This document shows positions 17,925 through 25,914 of a stretch of DNA of 64,000 bases, in pieces. Both the position numbers and the translations under genes were made by a program. Positions within the stretch are counted from its first letter, which is position 1, and the number at the start of each line of letters is the position of its first letter. The notes under the pieces were generated by a model that was not told the origin of the DNA, made no database searches, and worked only from the letters and a program-made list of their open reading frames with translations. Where the stretch lies: positions 220,426 to 284,425 of the forward strand of contig JADCEN010000013.1 of NCBI GenBank assembly GCA_020250175.1. Reading direction: 5' to 3'. This stretch comes from Rhodobacter sp. GTDB lineage: Bacteria; Pseudomonadota; Alphaproteobacteria; Rhodobacterales; Rhodobacteraceae.

Positions 17925-18929
17925 ATGCGCCCGATCCAAGCCGCCTTCCCCGCCATGCGTTTCCGCCGGATGCGCCGTTCCGCCGCCCTGCGTGATCTTG
18001 CGCAGGAAAACACGCTGACGGTCAAGGACCTGATCTGGCCGCTGTTCCTGTGCGACGGCAAGGGCATTGAAACACCGGTCGCCTCGATGCCCGGGGTGGC
18101 GCGCCTGTCGCAGGACAATATCCTGCGGGCGGCAGAACGGGCGGTGCGGCTGGGCATTCCGGCGGTCTGCCTGTTTCCCTACATCGATCCCGCGCTGAAG
18201 ACTGCGGGCTGCGAAGCGGCGTGGGACGCCGACAATCTGGTCAACCGCTGCATCCGCGCGCTGAAGGCGGAACAGCCCGAACTGGCGGTGATGACCGATG
18301 TTGCCTTGGACCCCTACAACCTGAACGGACATGATGGCCTGGTGCGCGACGGCATCATCCTGAACGACGAAACTGTCGAGGCGCTGGTGAAGATGAGCCT
18401 GGCGCAGGCCGATGCCGGGGCCGACATTCTGGGCCCGTCCGACATGATGGACGGGCGCGTCGGTGCCATGCGCCAAGCACTGGAAGCGGCGGGGCACAAA
18501 GATGTGGCGATCCTGTCCTATGCCGCGAAATATGCAAGCGCCTTTTACGGCCCGTTCCGCGATGCGGTGGGGGCCAGCGGCGCGCTGAAAGGCGACAAGA
18601 AGACCTATCAGATGAACCCCGCCAACAGCGACGAGGCCCTGCGCCTGATCGAGCGCGACCTGCGCGAGGGGGCAGACATGGTGATGGTCAAGCCGGGAAT
18701 GCCCTATCTGGATATCTGCCGCCGGGTGAAGGATACCTTCGGGGTTCCGACCTTTGCCTATCAGGTCTCGGGCGAATATGCGATGATCCGGGGGGCGGCC
18801 GGGCGCGGCTGGATCGACGGCGAAAAGGCCATGGTGGAAAGCCTTCTCGGCTTCAAGCGGGCCGGCTGCGACGGCATTCTGACCTATTTTGCGCCCGACG
18901 CGGCGGCGCTTCTGGCGGCTGCGGTCTGA
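17925..18929 (+). CDS. hemB: Delta-aminolevulinic acid dehydratase (porphobilinogen synthase)
   Basis: HemB joins two 5-aminolevulinate molecules to form porphobilinogen for haem, bacteriochlorophyll and corrin synthesis. The 334-residue product carries the Schiff-base lysines in SYAAKYASAFYGPFR and in VMVKPGMPYLD. At the zinc site of other family members the cysteines are replaced: DVALDPYNLNGHDG has Ala127, Asp129 and Asp137, the pattern of zinc-independent enzymes. The ATG at 17925 follows GGAGAG at 5 bases. A long frame running upstream into mfd antisense is not coding. Confidence 0.97.
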   Translation: MRPIQAAFPAMRFRRMRRSAALRDLAQENTLTVKDLIWPLFLCDGKGIETPVASMPGVARLSQDNILRAAERAVRLGIPAVCLFPYIDPALKTAGCEAAWDADNLVNRCIRALKAEQPELAVMTDVALDPYNLNGHDGLVRDGIILNDETVEALVKMSLAQADAGADILGPSDMMDGRVGAMRQALEAAGHKDVAILSYAAKYASAFYGPFRDAVGASGALKGDKKTYQMNPANSDEALRLIERDLREGADMVMVKPGMPYLDICRRVKDTFGVPTFAYQVSGEYAMIRGAAGRGWIDGEKAMVESLLGFKRAGCDGILTYFAPDAAALLAAAV

Positions 18930-19089
18930 CGGGCAGCCCCGGATCAGACAGGCCGTCCGCCGTCCATTGCCATCGGCAAAGCACCGCCCGCCCGCCCGCA
19001 GGGTGAATGACATGGCGCAGGCAAGCGACTATGCTGCTGCACAAGCGGGCCAAGACCCGCGACCGGGGCAGGATTAGAAGGGGCAGATC

Positions 19090-19653
19090 ATGACCGCCAG
19101 TATCACCAGACGGGCATTTCTAGGCGCGGCGGGGTCATCCCTGCTGGTCGCTGCGGCCTGTGGAAACGGCGTTGGCAGCGGGGCATCCGCGCAGATCGAC
19201 GCGCGGGTGGATGCAACGCGCGACTTTCTGTTCCGCACCTATCCCGGCACACAGGACCTGGCGGCCAGGGCTGCGGGCGTGCTGTGGATGCCCCTGATGA
19301 CCGAGGCCGGAATCTTCATCGGCGGGGCCTACGGGCGCGGGGCGCTGCGGATCAACGATGTGACGGTGGATTATTATGCAACTGCCAAAGCCACTTACGG
19401 TCTTCAGATCGGCGCGCAGCAATATGCCCATGCGCTGTTCTTCATGACACCCGAGGCGCTTGCAGATTTCCGCAGGGGCGATGGCTGGGCCGTGGGCACC
19501 GATTTGCGGTATGCCACGCCGGACCAGGGCGGGGCCAGCATCGGCAAACAGTCCACCGAACTGGACCCGGTGATCGCCCTGGTGTTCGGGCAGTCCGGCC
19601 TGATTGCGGGGGCGACATTGTCGGGCGTCAAGTATACCCGGATCATTCCATAG
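19090..19653 (+). CDS. SYLF/YSC84-domain exported protein, probable Tat lipoprotein
   Basis: A 187-residue exported protein. The signal has a twin-arginine motif TRRAFLG (residues 6-12) and ends at VAAAC (Cys24), so it may be a Tat-dependent lipoprotein. The body matches the SYLF (YSC84) lipid-binding domain: KAVLWMPLMTEAGIFIGGAYGRGALRIN-type sequence (split around residue 70), YGLQIGAQQY and FFMTPEALADFRRGDGW. Family knowledge points to phospholipid binding; its bacterial role is unclear. It stands alone between hemB and the repeat region. Confidence 0.8.
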   Translation: MTASITRRAFLGAAGSSLLVAAACGNGVGSGASAQIDARVDATRDFLFRTYPGTQDLAARAAGVLWMPLMTEAGIFIGGAYGRGALRINDVTVDYYATAKATYGLQIGAQQYAHALFFMTPEALADFRRGDGWAVGTDLRYATPDQGGASIGKQSTELDPVIALVFGQSGLIAGATLSGVKYTRIIP

Positions 19654-19940
19654 AAAGCGACCCGTCGACACCGGGTTGCCAACCGCCTTCGAAGCAGCGA
19701 AGGCCGGACGGGGGTCGTTACCCGGTTTCAATGCCTGCAAGCAGACAGACCGCCCCCGCCAGGATCGCGCCCGGCCCAAGGCAGTGATGGCAAGCCCGAC
19801 CCTTTCCGAAGGGCAGCGTCAAGACCGCGACACCTGTCAGGAAACACGTGGCCAGCACCAGAGCCCCGCCGCACCCCGTTGTTCATGCGTTCTGACAGAG
19901 TGTTTCGGCCAGCCCGGCCCGAAACGGCACGGAACGGCTC

Positions 19941-20485
19941 AAGGGGGTGCTGAAAAGAAGTGACCGCACAAGATGTTGAGCAGACTGCCGGGGACCTTTC
20001 CGCGCGCCTTGCGCGTTCTGGCCGGGGCCATCGCCCCGGTCCTGCGGGGTGGCTGCAGCACGACTGCCGGGGGCCAAAGCCCCCCGGCGAGCGCCCGCCC
20101 CTGGGCAGGGCGCCGGCCTGCGTTGGGCGGGTTGCGATGGTGATGTCTGGGGCGTCCCGCAGGGGCGGGGGAAACGCGGTGCGTTTCCTTGTTCCCGCCC
20201 GGAGAGGGGGCGGAAGATGGTGCCATGCATTTCCACCTGCCCCCCCGCCCCCATGGCAAAGGCCATCGCCTTTGCCATGCCGCAACGTCGCCTTCCGCCC
20301 CGCCCCTGGGCAGGGCGCTGGCCTGCGTTGTGCTTGTGGGAACGGTCCTGTGCGACCGTGGTCTCACACCGGGCTGCGACTCGCGGTGTGTTTGCCTCTC
20401 CGCCCGGATGGGCGACCCTTTTCGCAGTATCGGGCGGATGTTCCCGCCCCGGCGGTGGTCGGACCAAGATTCAGCAGTATGATCC
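19941..20485. mobile_element. MITE-like element, copy B, with a second partial core inside
   Basis: The 855-base gap 19654-20509 has no convincing gene. From 19941 it holds a copy of the MITE-like family: left end AAGGGGGTGCTGAAAAG (19941-), a right end with TTCAGCAG near 20470, and internal hairpins GCCGGGGGC / GCCCCCGGC (about 20065-20095) and GGAAACGCGGTGCGTTTCC (near 20180). A second partial core (about 20250-20395) repeats CCGCCCCTGGGCAGGGCG and the following CTGGCCTGCGTTG, so two cores are nested or fused. Bases 19654-19940 before it show only a short minus-strand frame (about 19704-19874) rich in hydrophobic codons, without a credible start. Confidence 0.6.
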
Positions 20486-20509
20486 GCGTTCTGCCTTGAT
20501 CGGGCTCTT

Positions 20510-21373
20510 CTACTTCAGCCGCCGGATCAGCGATGACGTGTCCCACCGCCCGCCGCCCATGGCCTGCACATCGCCGTAGAACTGGTCAACTAGCGCCGTC
20601 ACCGGCAGGCGCGCGCCGATTTCCGCGGCCGTATCCAGACAGATGCCAAGGTCCTTGCGCATCCAGTCTGCGGCGAACCCAAAGTCGAAGCGGTCTTCCA
20701 GCATGGTCTTGTGGCGGTTCACCATCTGCCAGCTTCCGGCGGCCCCCTGGCTGATCACCTCCACCACCGCCGCCCCGTCAAGCCCCGCCTTCCGGCCAAA
20801 GGCCAGCGCCTCGGCCAGGCCCTGCACCAGACCGGCGATGCAGATCTGGTTCATCATCTTGGCCAGTTGCCCCGCGCCGCTGCCGCCCAGCAGGCGGCAG
20901 ATGCGGGCATAGGCGGCGATCACCGGCTCGGCCTGCGCATAGGGTCCGGCATCGCCGCCGCACATGACCGAAAGCGCCCCGTTCACCGCCCCAGCCTGCC
21001 CGCCCGAGACCGGTGCGTCGATGAACCCTACACCCTGCGCCGCGGCTATCGCGTGCAGCGCGCGCGTGACCTTTGCCGAAACAGTGGTGTGATCGACAAA
21101 CACCGCCCCCGGTGCCATTCCGGCAAAGGCCCCGTGGTTGCCCAGGCAGACCGAACGCAGATCGTCGTCATTGCCCACACAGGCCAGCACGAATTCGGCC
21201 CCGCGTGCAGCCTTGGCCGGGGTCGGCGCGGCGCGCCCGCCATGCGCTGCAACCCAGGCTTCGGCCTTCTGCGCCGTGCGGTTATAGACCGTCACCTCAT
21301 GCCCCGCGCGCAGCAGGTGCCCCGCCATGGGGCCGCCCATGACACCCAGCCCCAGAAATGCCACCTGCGCCAT
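20510..21373 (-). CDS. 3-hydroxyisobutyrate dehydrogenase-family NAD(P)-dependent oxidoreductase
   Basis: A 287-residue beta-hydroxyacid dehydrogenase (MmsB/GarR type). The Rossmann motif is GLGVMGGPMAGHL at about residues 8-20, the substrate loop is DAPVSGGQAGA, and the catalytic Lys sits in AKMMNQICIAG. The ATG at 21373 begins the Rossmann fold; the frame to 21433 adds an unlikely tail. Candidate substrates include 3-hydroxyisobutyrate, tartronate semialdehyde and related acids; the sequence alone does not decide. It is divergent from the acylase gene. Confidence 0.88.
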   Translation of the reverse strand: MAQVAFLGLGVMGGPMAGHLLRAGHEVTVYNRTAQKAEAWVAAHGGRAAPTPAKAARGAEFVLACVGNDDDLRSVCLGNHGAFAGMAPGAVFVDHTTVSAKVTRALHAIAAAQGVGFIDAPVSGGQAGAVNGALSVMCGGDAGPYAQAEPVIAAYARICRLLGGSGAGQLAKMMNQICIAGLVQGLAEALAFGRKAGLDGAAVVEVISQGAAGSWQMVNRHKTMLEDRFDFGFAADWMRKDLGICLDTAAEIGARLPVTALVDQFYGDVQAMGGGRWDTSSLIRRLK

Positions 21374-21481
21374 ATCGCCCCCGCCCTGCCCCGTGCCCGC
21401 GCCTGCGCGATTGCGCCCGGCAGGCCTATGCACTAGGTAACGACGTCGCTGATGCCGTCAAGCACCGGGTTCTGAACCGCC

Positions 21482-23941
21482 ATGATCCTTGCCTTCCGCT
21501 GGCTTCTGCGGCTGTTCACCGGCCTTGTGATGTTGGGCATTCTGGCCCTGGTGATCGGCTACCAGTTCCTGTCGCGCTCGCTGCCTGATTACAACGAGGA
21601 TTTCGTCCTGCCCGGCGTCTCGGCCCCGGTCGAGATCGTGCGCAACAACGCCAATGTGCCCCATATCTTCGGCAGCACCGATGAAGACGTCTTTTTCGCC
21701 CTGGGATTTGCCCATGCGCAGGACCGTCTGTGGCAGATGACCCAGCTGCGCCGCACCGCACAGGGCCGCCTGTCCGAGATTTTCGGCCAGCGCACCGCGC
21801 GCATTGACGAAATCCTGCGCCGCTACGACCTTTACGGGCTGGCGGTGCAATCGGTCGAAGCGCAGGACGCGCCGACCAGACGCGCGCTTGAGGCGTATTC
21901 AGACGGCGTCAACGCCTGGATCGGTCAGGTCATCAGCGGCGCGCGCGGAAGGGGGGCACCCGAGTTCTTTCTGTTCGAGCCGGAAATCGCCGTCTGGCAA
22001 CCGGCGGATTCAATCGCGATCCTCAAGCTGATGGCCTTGCGGCTGTCCACCCATCTGACCTCTGAAGTGCTGCGGGCCCGCGCCTCGCTGCTGCTTCCCG
22101 ATGCCCGCCTGCGCGACCTTTTGCCCGACGATCCCGGCCCGGCCATTGCCGCCCTGCCCGACTATGCCGATCTTGTTCCGGGGGTCCTGCCCGGTGCGCA
22201 TCCGGTGCGGCTGGCCGATACGCCGCTGTCCCCCTTTCCGCAAGGCGGCATGGGGGGTGCATCAAATGCCTGGGCTGCGGCCCCGGACCGCTCGGCGGCG
22301 GGCGGCACCCTGCTGGCGAATGATCCGCATCTTGATTTCACCGCCCCCAGCCTGTGGTACCTGGCGCGCCTGCAACTGGCATCGGGGAGCGTGATTGGCG
22401 CCACGATTCCGGGGGTTCCCGCCGTGCTTCTGGGGCGGTCCGACGCGGTGGGATGGGGGCTGACCTCGTCTTATCTTGATGATCTCGATGTGCATATCGA
22501 ACAGATCAACCCCGAAAATCCAGAACAGTACCGCACCCCGGACGGCTGGACAGAGTTTGAAACCCGCCGGTCGATCCTGTCCATCAGGGATGCCCCGCCC
22601 GTCACCCTGACCCTGCGCTGGACCCGGAACGGTCCCGTTCTGCCGGGATCCCACTTCGACCTTGCGGCCATTACCCCGCCGGGCCATGTCGCATCAGTCT
22701 CGTGGACGGCGCTGTCGGCGGCGGATACCACGATGACTGCGGCCATCCGCATGATGAAGGCGCAGTCGGTGGCAGACGGGCTGGCGGCGGGCCAACTTTT
22801 CGTGGCCCCCTCGCAGAACCTGATGCTGGCGGACAGGGACGGTATCGCCCTGAAGATCATCGGGACGATGCCGCGCCGTGATCCCCGGAACCAAAGCCGG
22901 GGCCGGATGCCGACGCAGGGCTGGCTGCCGGAAAACCGCTGGCAGGGCTTTTTCCCCTATGCCGACAACCCGCGCTTCCTGAACCCGGCCACCGGCATTC
23001 TTGGCAACACCAACAACAAGACCGTGGATCGCCCGTTTCCGGGCCATGTCAGCTTTGACTGGGGCGATACCCAGCGCATCGCCCGCTGGCTGCGCCTGAT
23101 GCAATCGCGCGAGGTGCATACCCGCGACAGCTTCATCGAGGCGCAGCTTGATACCGTGTCGAACGCCGCGCGCACCCTGCTGCCGCTGGTCGGGGCCGAT
23201 CTGTGGTTCACCACCGAGGCTGCCCCGGCCGGCACGCCCGAGCGGCGGCGGGCGCAGGCGCTGGAGATGCTGGCGGAATGGAACGGCGAGATGAACGAAC
23301 ATCTGCCCGAGCCGCTGATCTATTCGGCCTGGCTGCGCGCGCTGCAGGACCGGCTGATCCGCGACGAAATCGGGCCCATGGCCGATGACTTTACCCATCC
23401 TGACCCCGTCTTCATCGAACGGGTCTACCGCAATACCGAAAATGCCGGGGTGTGGTGCGACATCCTGCAATCCTCGCCGGTGGAAACCTGCACCGACCTG
23501 TCGCGGATGGCGCTGGATGACGCGCTTCAGGGCCTGGTGGAACGCTATGGCCCCAATCTGGAAAGCTGGCGCTGGGGCGATGCACATCAGGCGCATCAGG
23601 ATCATCCGGTGCTGGGCCAGGTGCCGGTGCTGCGCCATCTGGTGAACATCCGCCAGTCCACCAGCGGCGATGACGACACGCTGATGCGCGGGCGCACCAG
23701 CGGCAAGGACCCCGATCCCTTCACCAGCGTCCAGGGCGCAGGCTATCGGGGGGTCTATGACTTTGCCGATCCCGACAGTTCCGTCTTTGTCATCTCCACC
23801 GGGCAATCCGGCCATCCGCTGTCGCGGCACTATGATGATCTGGGCGAGTTGTGGCGGCGCGGCGAATACACGCCGATGTCGCTGGACCCCGATCTTGCCC
23901 GTGCCGCTGCCGTGGGGATCACCACGCTGACCCCGCAATGA
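21482..23941 (+). CDS. Penicillin/acyl-homoserine-lactone acylase-family Ntn hydrolase
   Basis: An 819-residue self-processing N-terminal-nucleophile amidase of the penicillin acylase (S45) family. An N-terminal hydrophobic segment (residues 7-30) anchors or exports it. The alpha-chain region has the family motif HIFGSTDEDVFFALGFAHAQDRLWQM. Cleavage before Ser261 in GGASNAW would expose the nucleophile. The beta chain has LLANDPHLDFTAPSLWYL and LGRSDAVGWGLT. Substrates in the family range from beta-lactams to acyl-homoserine lactones, so quorum quenching is possible but unproven. The stop overlaps the GNAT start by ATGA. Confidence 0.93.
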   Translation: MILAFRWLLRLFTGLVMLGILALVIGYQFLSRSLPDYNEDFVLPGVSAPVEIVRNNANVPHIFGSTDEDVFFALGFAHAQDRLWQMTQLRRTAQGRLSEIFGQRTARIDEILRRYDLYGLAVQSVEAQDAPTRRALEAYSDGVNAWIGQVISGARGRGAPEFFLFEPEIAVWQPADSIAILKLMALRLSTHLTSEVLRARASLLLPDARLRDLLPDDPGPAIAALPDYADLVPGVLPGAHPVRLADTPLSPFPQGGMGGASNAWAAAPDRSAAGGTLLANDPHLDFTAPSLWYLARLQLASGSVIGATIPGVPAVLLGRSDAVGWGLTSSYLDDLDVHIEQINPENPEQYRTPDGWTEFETRRSILSIRDAPPVTLTLRWTRNGPVLPGSHFDLAAITPPGHVASVSWTALSAADTTMTAAIRMMKAQSVADGLAAGQLFVAPSQNLMLADRDGIALKIIGTMPRRDPRNQSRGRMPTQGWLPENRWQGFFPYADNPRFLNPATGILGNTNNKTVDRPFPGHVSFDWGDTQRIARWLRLMQSREVHTRDSFIEAQLDTVSNAARTLLPLVGADLWFTTEAAPAGTPERRRAQALEMLAEWNGEMNEHLPEPLIYSAWLRALQDRLIRDEIGPMADDFTHPDPVFIERVYRNTENAGVWCDILQSSPVETCTDLSRMALDDALQGLVERYGPNLESWRWGDAHQAHQDHPVLGQVPVLRHLVNIRQSTSGDDDTLMRGRTSGKDPDPFTSVQGAGYRGVYDFADPDSSVFVISTGQSGHPLSRHYDDLGELWRRGEYTPMSLDPDLARAAAVGITTLTPQ

Positions 23942-24462
23942 GGCTGGTCACGCCACGCCTTCTGCTGCGCCGCGCCTGCGCGCGGGATCTGGACGGGCTG
24001 CACGCCGTCATGTCGCATCCGGCGGCCATGCGCTATTGGTCCACCCCGGAACATGAAAGCCGCGACCAGACAGGCGACTTCCTGCAGACCATGATCGCCG
24101 AACATTGCGATGATTTCATCGTCGAACATGACGGGCGGGTGATCGGCAAGGCGGGGGCATGGCAAAGCCTTGAACTCGGCTACATCCTGCATCCCGACCA
24201 CTGGGGCAAGGGCCTGGCGCGTGAGGCGATGGCCGTGCTGATCCCGCATCTGTTCGCCGCCCATGACGCGGCCGCGATCACGGCGGAAACCGATCCGCGC
24301 AACGCGGCCTCCATCGCCCTGCTGACCCGGTTCGGCTTTCGCGAAACCCACCGGGCCGAGCGGACCCTGCTGTGGCGCGATGAATGGTGCGACAGCGTCT
24401 TTTTTGCGCTTGACCGTGTCGGCTGGCCCCCGGCGGTCACGCCGCAGGCCGGATCACGCTGA
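23938..24462 (+). CDS. GNAT-family N-acetyltransferase
   Basis: A 174-residue GNAT acetyltransferase of the RimJ/RimL type. It opens MRLVTPRLLLRRACARD, has the central beta-bulge region LELGYILHPDHWGKGLAREAM with the acetyl-CoA pyrophosphate loop (WGKGLA), and ends with the NAASIALLTRFGF helix. The start codon overlaps the acylase stop (ATGA), so the two are co-translated. The target, which may be a protein N-terminus or a small amine, is unknown. Its 3' end overlaps the remnant of phoR on the other strand by 26 bases. Confidence 0.92.
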   Translation: MRLVTPRLLLRRACARDLDGLHAVMSHPAAMRYWSTPEHESRDQTGDFLQTMIAEHCDDFIVEHDGRVIGKAGAWQSLELGYILHPDHWGKGLAREAMAVLIPHLFAAHDAAAITAETDPRNAASIALLTRFGFRETHRAERTLLWRDEWCDSVFFALDRVGWPPAVTPQAGSR

Positions 24463-24819
24463 GGGTTCTGCCGCTTCCCGCTTCGCGCGCGATCCGGAAC
24501 CGCCCCCGGTGCCGGTTCCCGATATGCGTCACGATGGCCAGTCCCGGCCCCGCCCCCCTGCTCGCGCGCGCAGTGGCTGCAGGCGCGGCAGAACCGCCCG
24601 GTAGGGCGCGGCAGATGGATCGGATCGACCCCCTCGCCCTCATCCGTCACGATGATCCTGACGGTCAGCCCGCGCAGCGAAAGGCCCCGCGCCGCGCGGG
24701 TCACCCTGATGGTCAGCGTCACCCACTGCCCCCTGACCAGCATCGCCACAGCCGTCCGCAAGGCCCCCGACATCGCCCCCGCGTGCCGGACATCGTGCGG
24801 ATGCGCGGGGCCTGTTTCG
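24437..24819 (-). pseudogene. Truncated, frameshifted copy of the phoR 3' end
   Basis: On the minus strand this stretch encodes the end of a histidine kinase ATPase domain that parallels the intact phoR at 27398. Matches in order are ETGP, then TIRVTRAARGLSLRGLTVRI, then DEGEGVDPIHLPRPT, and in another frame GLAIVTHIGNRHRGRF and LSVIRPAA before the stop. The frame change falls near 24560. From the stop to ETGP is 383 bases here and 386 in phoR. The His box and PAS portions are absent. Sequence has drifted noticeably from the intact gene. It abuts the nucleoside hydrolase remnant within about 10 bases. Confidence 0.8.
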
Positions 24820-24825
24820 GCGTTG

Positions 24826-25293
24826 GGACCATCCCCCCCCGCCGCCGGGTTCAACACCTGCGTCGACCCTGCGGCGGCACGAAGCATCTCCCTCCCCGGC
24901 CCGCCGCTGATCGTGATGCCCCCCGACGTCACCCCCAAGGCCCTGACCCCCTACGCCGGGGTGGAGGAGATTCGGAGCTTACGCACCCCCGTCGGCCAGC
25001 CCGTCGCCTCCGGGACCGATGTCTTCGAAGGCTTCGACAGTGCCAGATACGGCAGAGATGGCACCCCCCTGCACGATCCCAGCGTGATCGCCTGCCTGTT
25101 GAAGCATTCCCTCTTTCAGGGCCGCCCCATCAACGTTAAGATCGAGACCACGAGCGAGGTGACTTCCGGCATGACCATGGCCGACAGCTGGCGCGAGACG
25201 GGGTGCGCGCCAAACACGATGGTCACGGGGGGAGTGGACCGGGATGGGTTCTACCGGTTGTTGAGCGAGCGGTTGGGGGGATGTGACAGTTAA
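24826..25293 (+). pseudogene. C-terminal remnant of a ribonucleoside hydrolase
   Basis: The plus strand keeps an open frame matching the C-terminal half of inosine/uridine-type nucleoside hydrolases. Recognisable parts are PPAAGFNTCVDPAAA (family TPAAEFN), MPPDVTPKAL (family MPLDVTHKAL), GTPLHDPSVIACLL, GRPINVKIETTSE, and a C-terminal VDRDGFYRLLSERLG. The N-terminal half with the DTDPGxDDA calcium and ribose site is missing and replaced by the phoR fragment on the opposite strand. The product could not be catalytic. It marks one side of a rearranged zone before the AT-richer island. Confidence 0.8.
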
Positions 25294-25325
25294 TCCCATG
25301 CAAACCTGTTCGACGGACAATTCAG

Positions 25326-25354
25326 TTGACCAAATCTCCAGAACAAATGAGGAT
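25326..25354 (+). promoter_or_regulatory. Possible promoter of the DUF4365 module
   Basis: TTGACC (25326-25331) is followed at 17 bases by GAGGAT, a weak -10 match, upstream of the TTG start at 25387. The zone is AT-richer than the flanks. This is only a positional guess. Confidence 0.3.
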
Positions 25355-25386
25355 GTCCACGTTGTGTCGAACTTGAGGAAAACTGA

Positions 25387-25914
25387 TTGATTACTATTCA
25401 GCACACCCAAGAAAGCCTTAACAGAGCCTTCATTAGCGCTGTTGCGGGATGTGCTGGGGTTAATTGGTGCGCAAATCGAGAGTTTGACTATGGATTGGAT
25501 GGAACATTCCGACCTGTTGCAATTCGAGGTTCGCGCAGAGTTGAAACTGGATTTCCCCTTGATTTCCAACTTAAGTGTACAAAAAACTGGAACTTCGAAG
25601 ATGAATTCGTTGCCTACAGCCTTGAAACAAAGACCTTTAATGATTTTGTGAGACGCGATCCGGAAGGGATTGGTGCAGTACTAATACTGCTTTGCATTCC
25701 AGCAGAACAGAACCAGTGGGCCGTATTCTCAGAAGAAAGCATGATTCTTAGAAATTGCTGCTACTTCTTCAAGCCAGAAGGGGAACCAGTGGAAAACGAG
25801 CACTCCAGAAAGAAGATTTTGATTCCTCGAGCCAATGTTCTAAATGTGAATAGCCTGACGGCACTATTGCAGGCGGAACGAGATCGAAAGCTTTATGGGG
25901 GCGAAGTTGACTGA
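25387..25914 (+). CDS. DUF4365-domain protein, predicted PD-(D/E)XK nuclease-like
   Basis: A 175-residue protein of the DUF4365 type. It begins near ESLNRAFISAVAGCAGVNWC, followed by FDYGLDGTF (Asp34, Asp38) and LDFQLKCT (Gln61-x-Lys63). That D...QxK arrangement corresponds to the PD-(D/E)XK nuclease fold in which Gln replaces the usual Glu. The start is a TTG with GAGGAAA 8 bases before it. Base composition is clearly AT-richer than the surrounding chromosome, so the gene is probably acquired. The next gene starts 20 bases before this stop, which implies translational coupling. DUF4365 proteins occur in variable and defence-type loci; nuclease activity is inferred. Confidence 0.78.
   Translation: MITIQHTQESLNRAFISAVAGCAGVNWCANREFDYGLDGTFRPVAIRGSRRVETGFPLDFQLKCTKNWNFEDEFVAYSLETKTFNDFVRRDPEGIGAVLILLCIPAEQNQWAVFSEESMILRNCCYFFKPEGEPVENEHSRKKILIPRANVLNVNSLTALLQAERDRKLYGGEVD

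Noticed and set aside
18889..19077. Short frame between hemB and the SYLF gene
   Set aside because: It reads out of the hemB 3' end in another frame; the only 21-codon internal frame has no ribosome site.
19704..19874. Minus-strand frame with hydrophobic residues (LVLATCFLTGVAVLTLP)
   Set aside because: A stop lies directly before it, no credible start or ribosome site is present, and it is only about 50 codons; possibly a decayed membrane-protein fragment.
24652..24825. N-terminal part of the 213-codon plus frame at 24652
   Set aside because: Antisense to the phoR remnant; only the portion from about 24826 matches nucleoside hydrolases.
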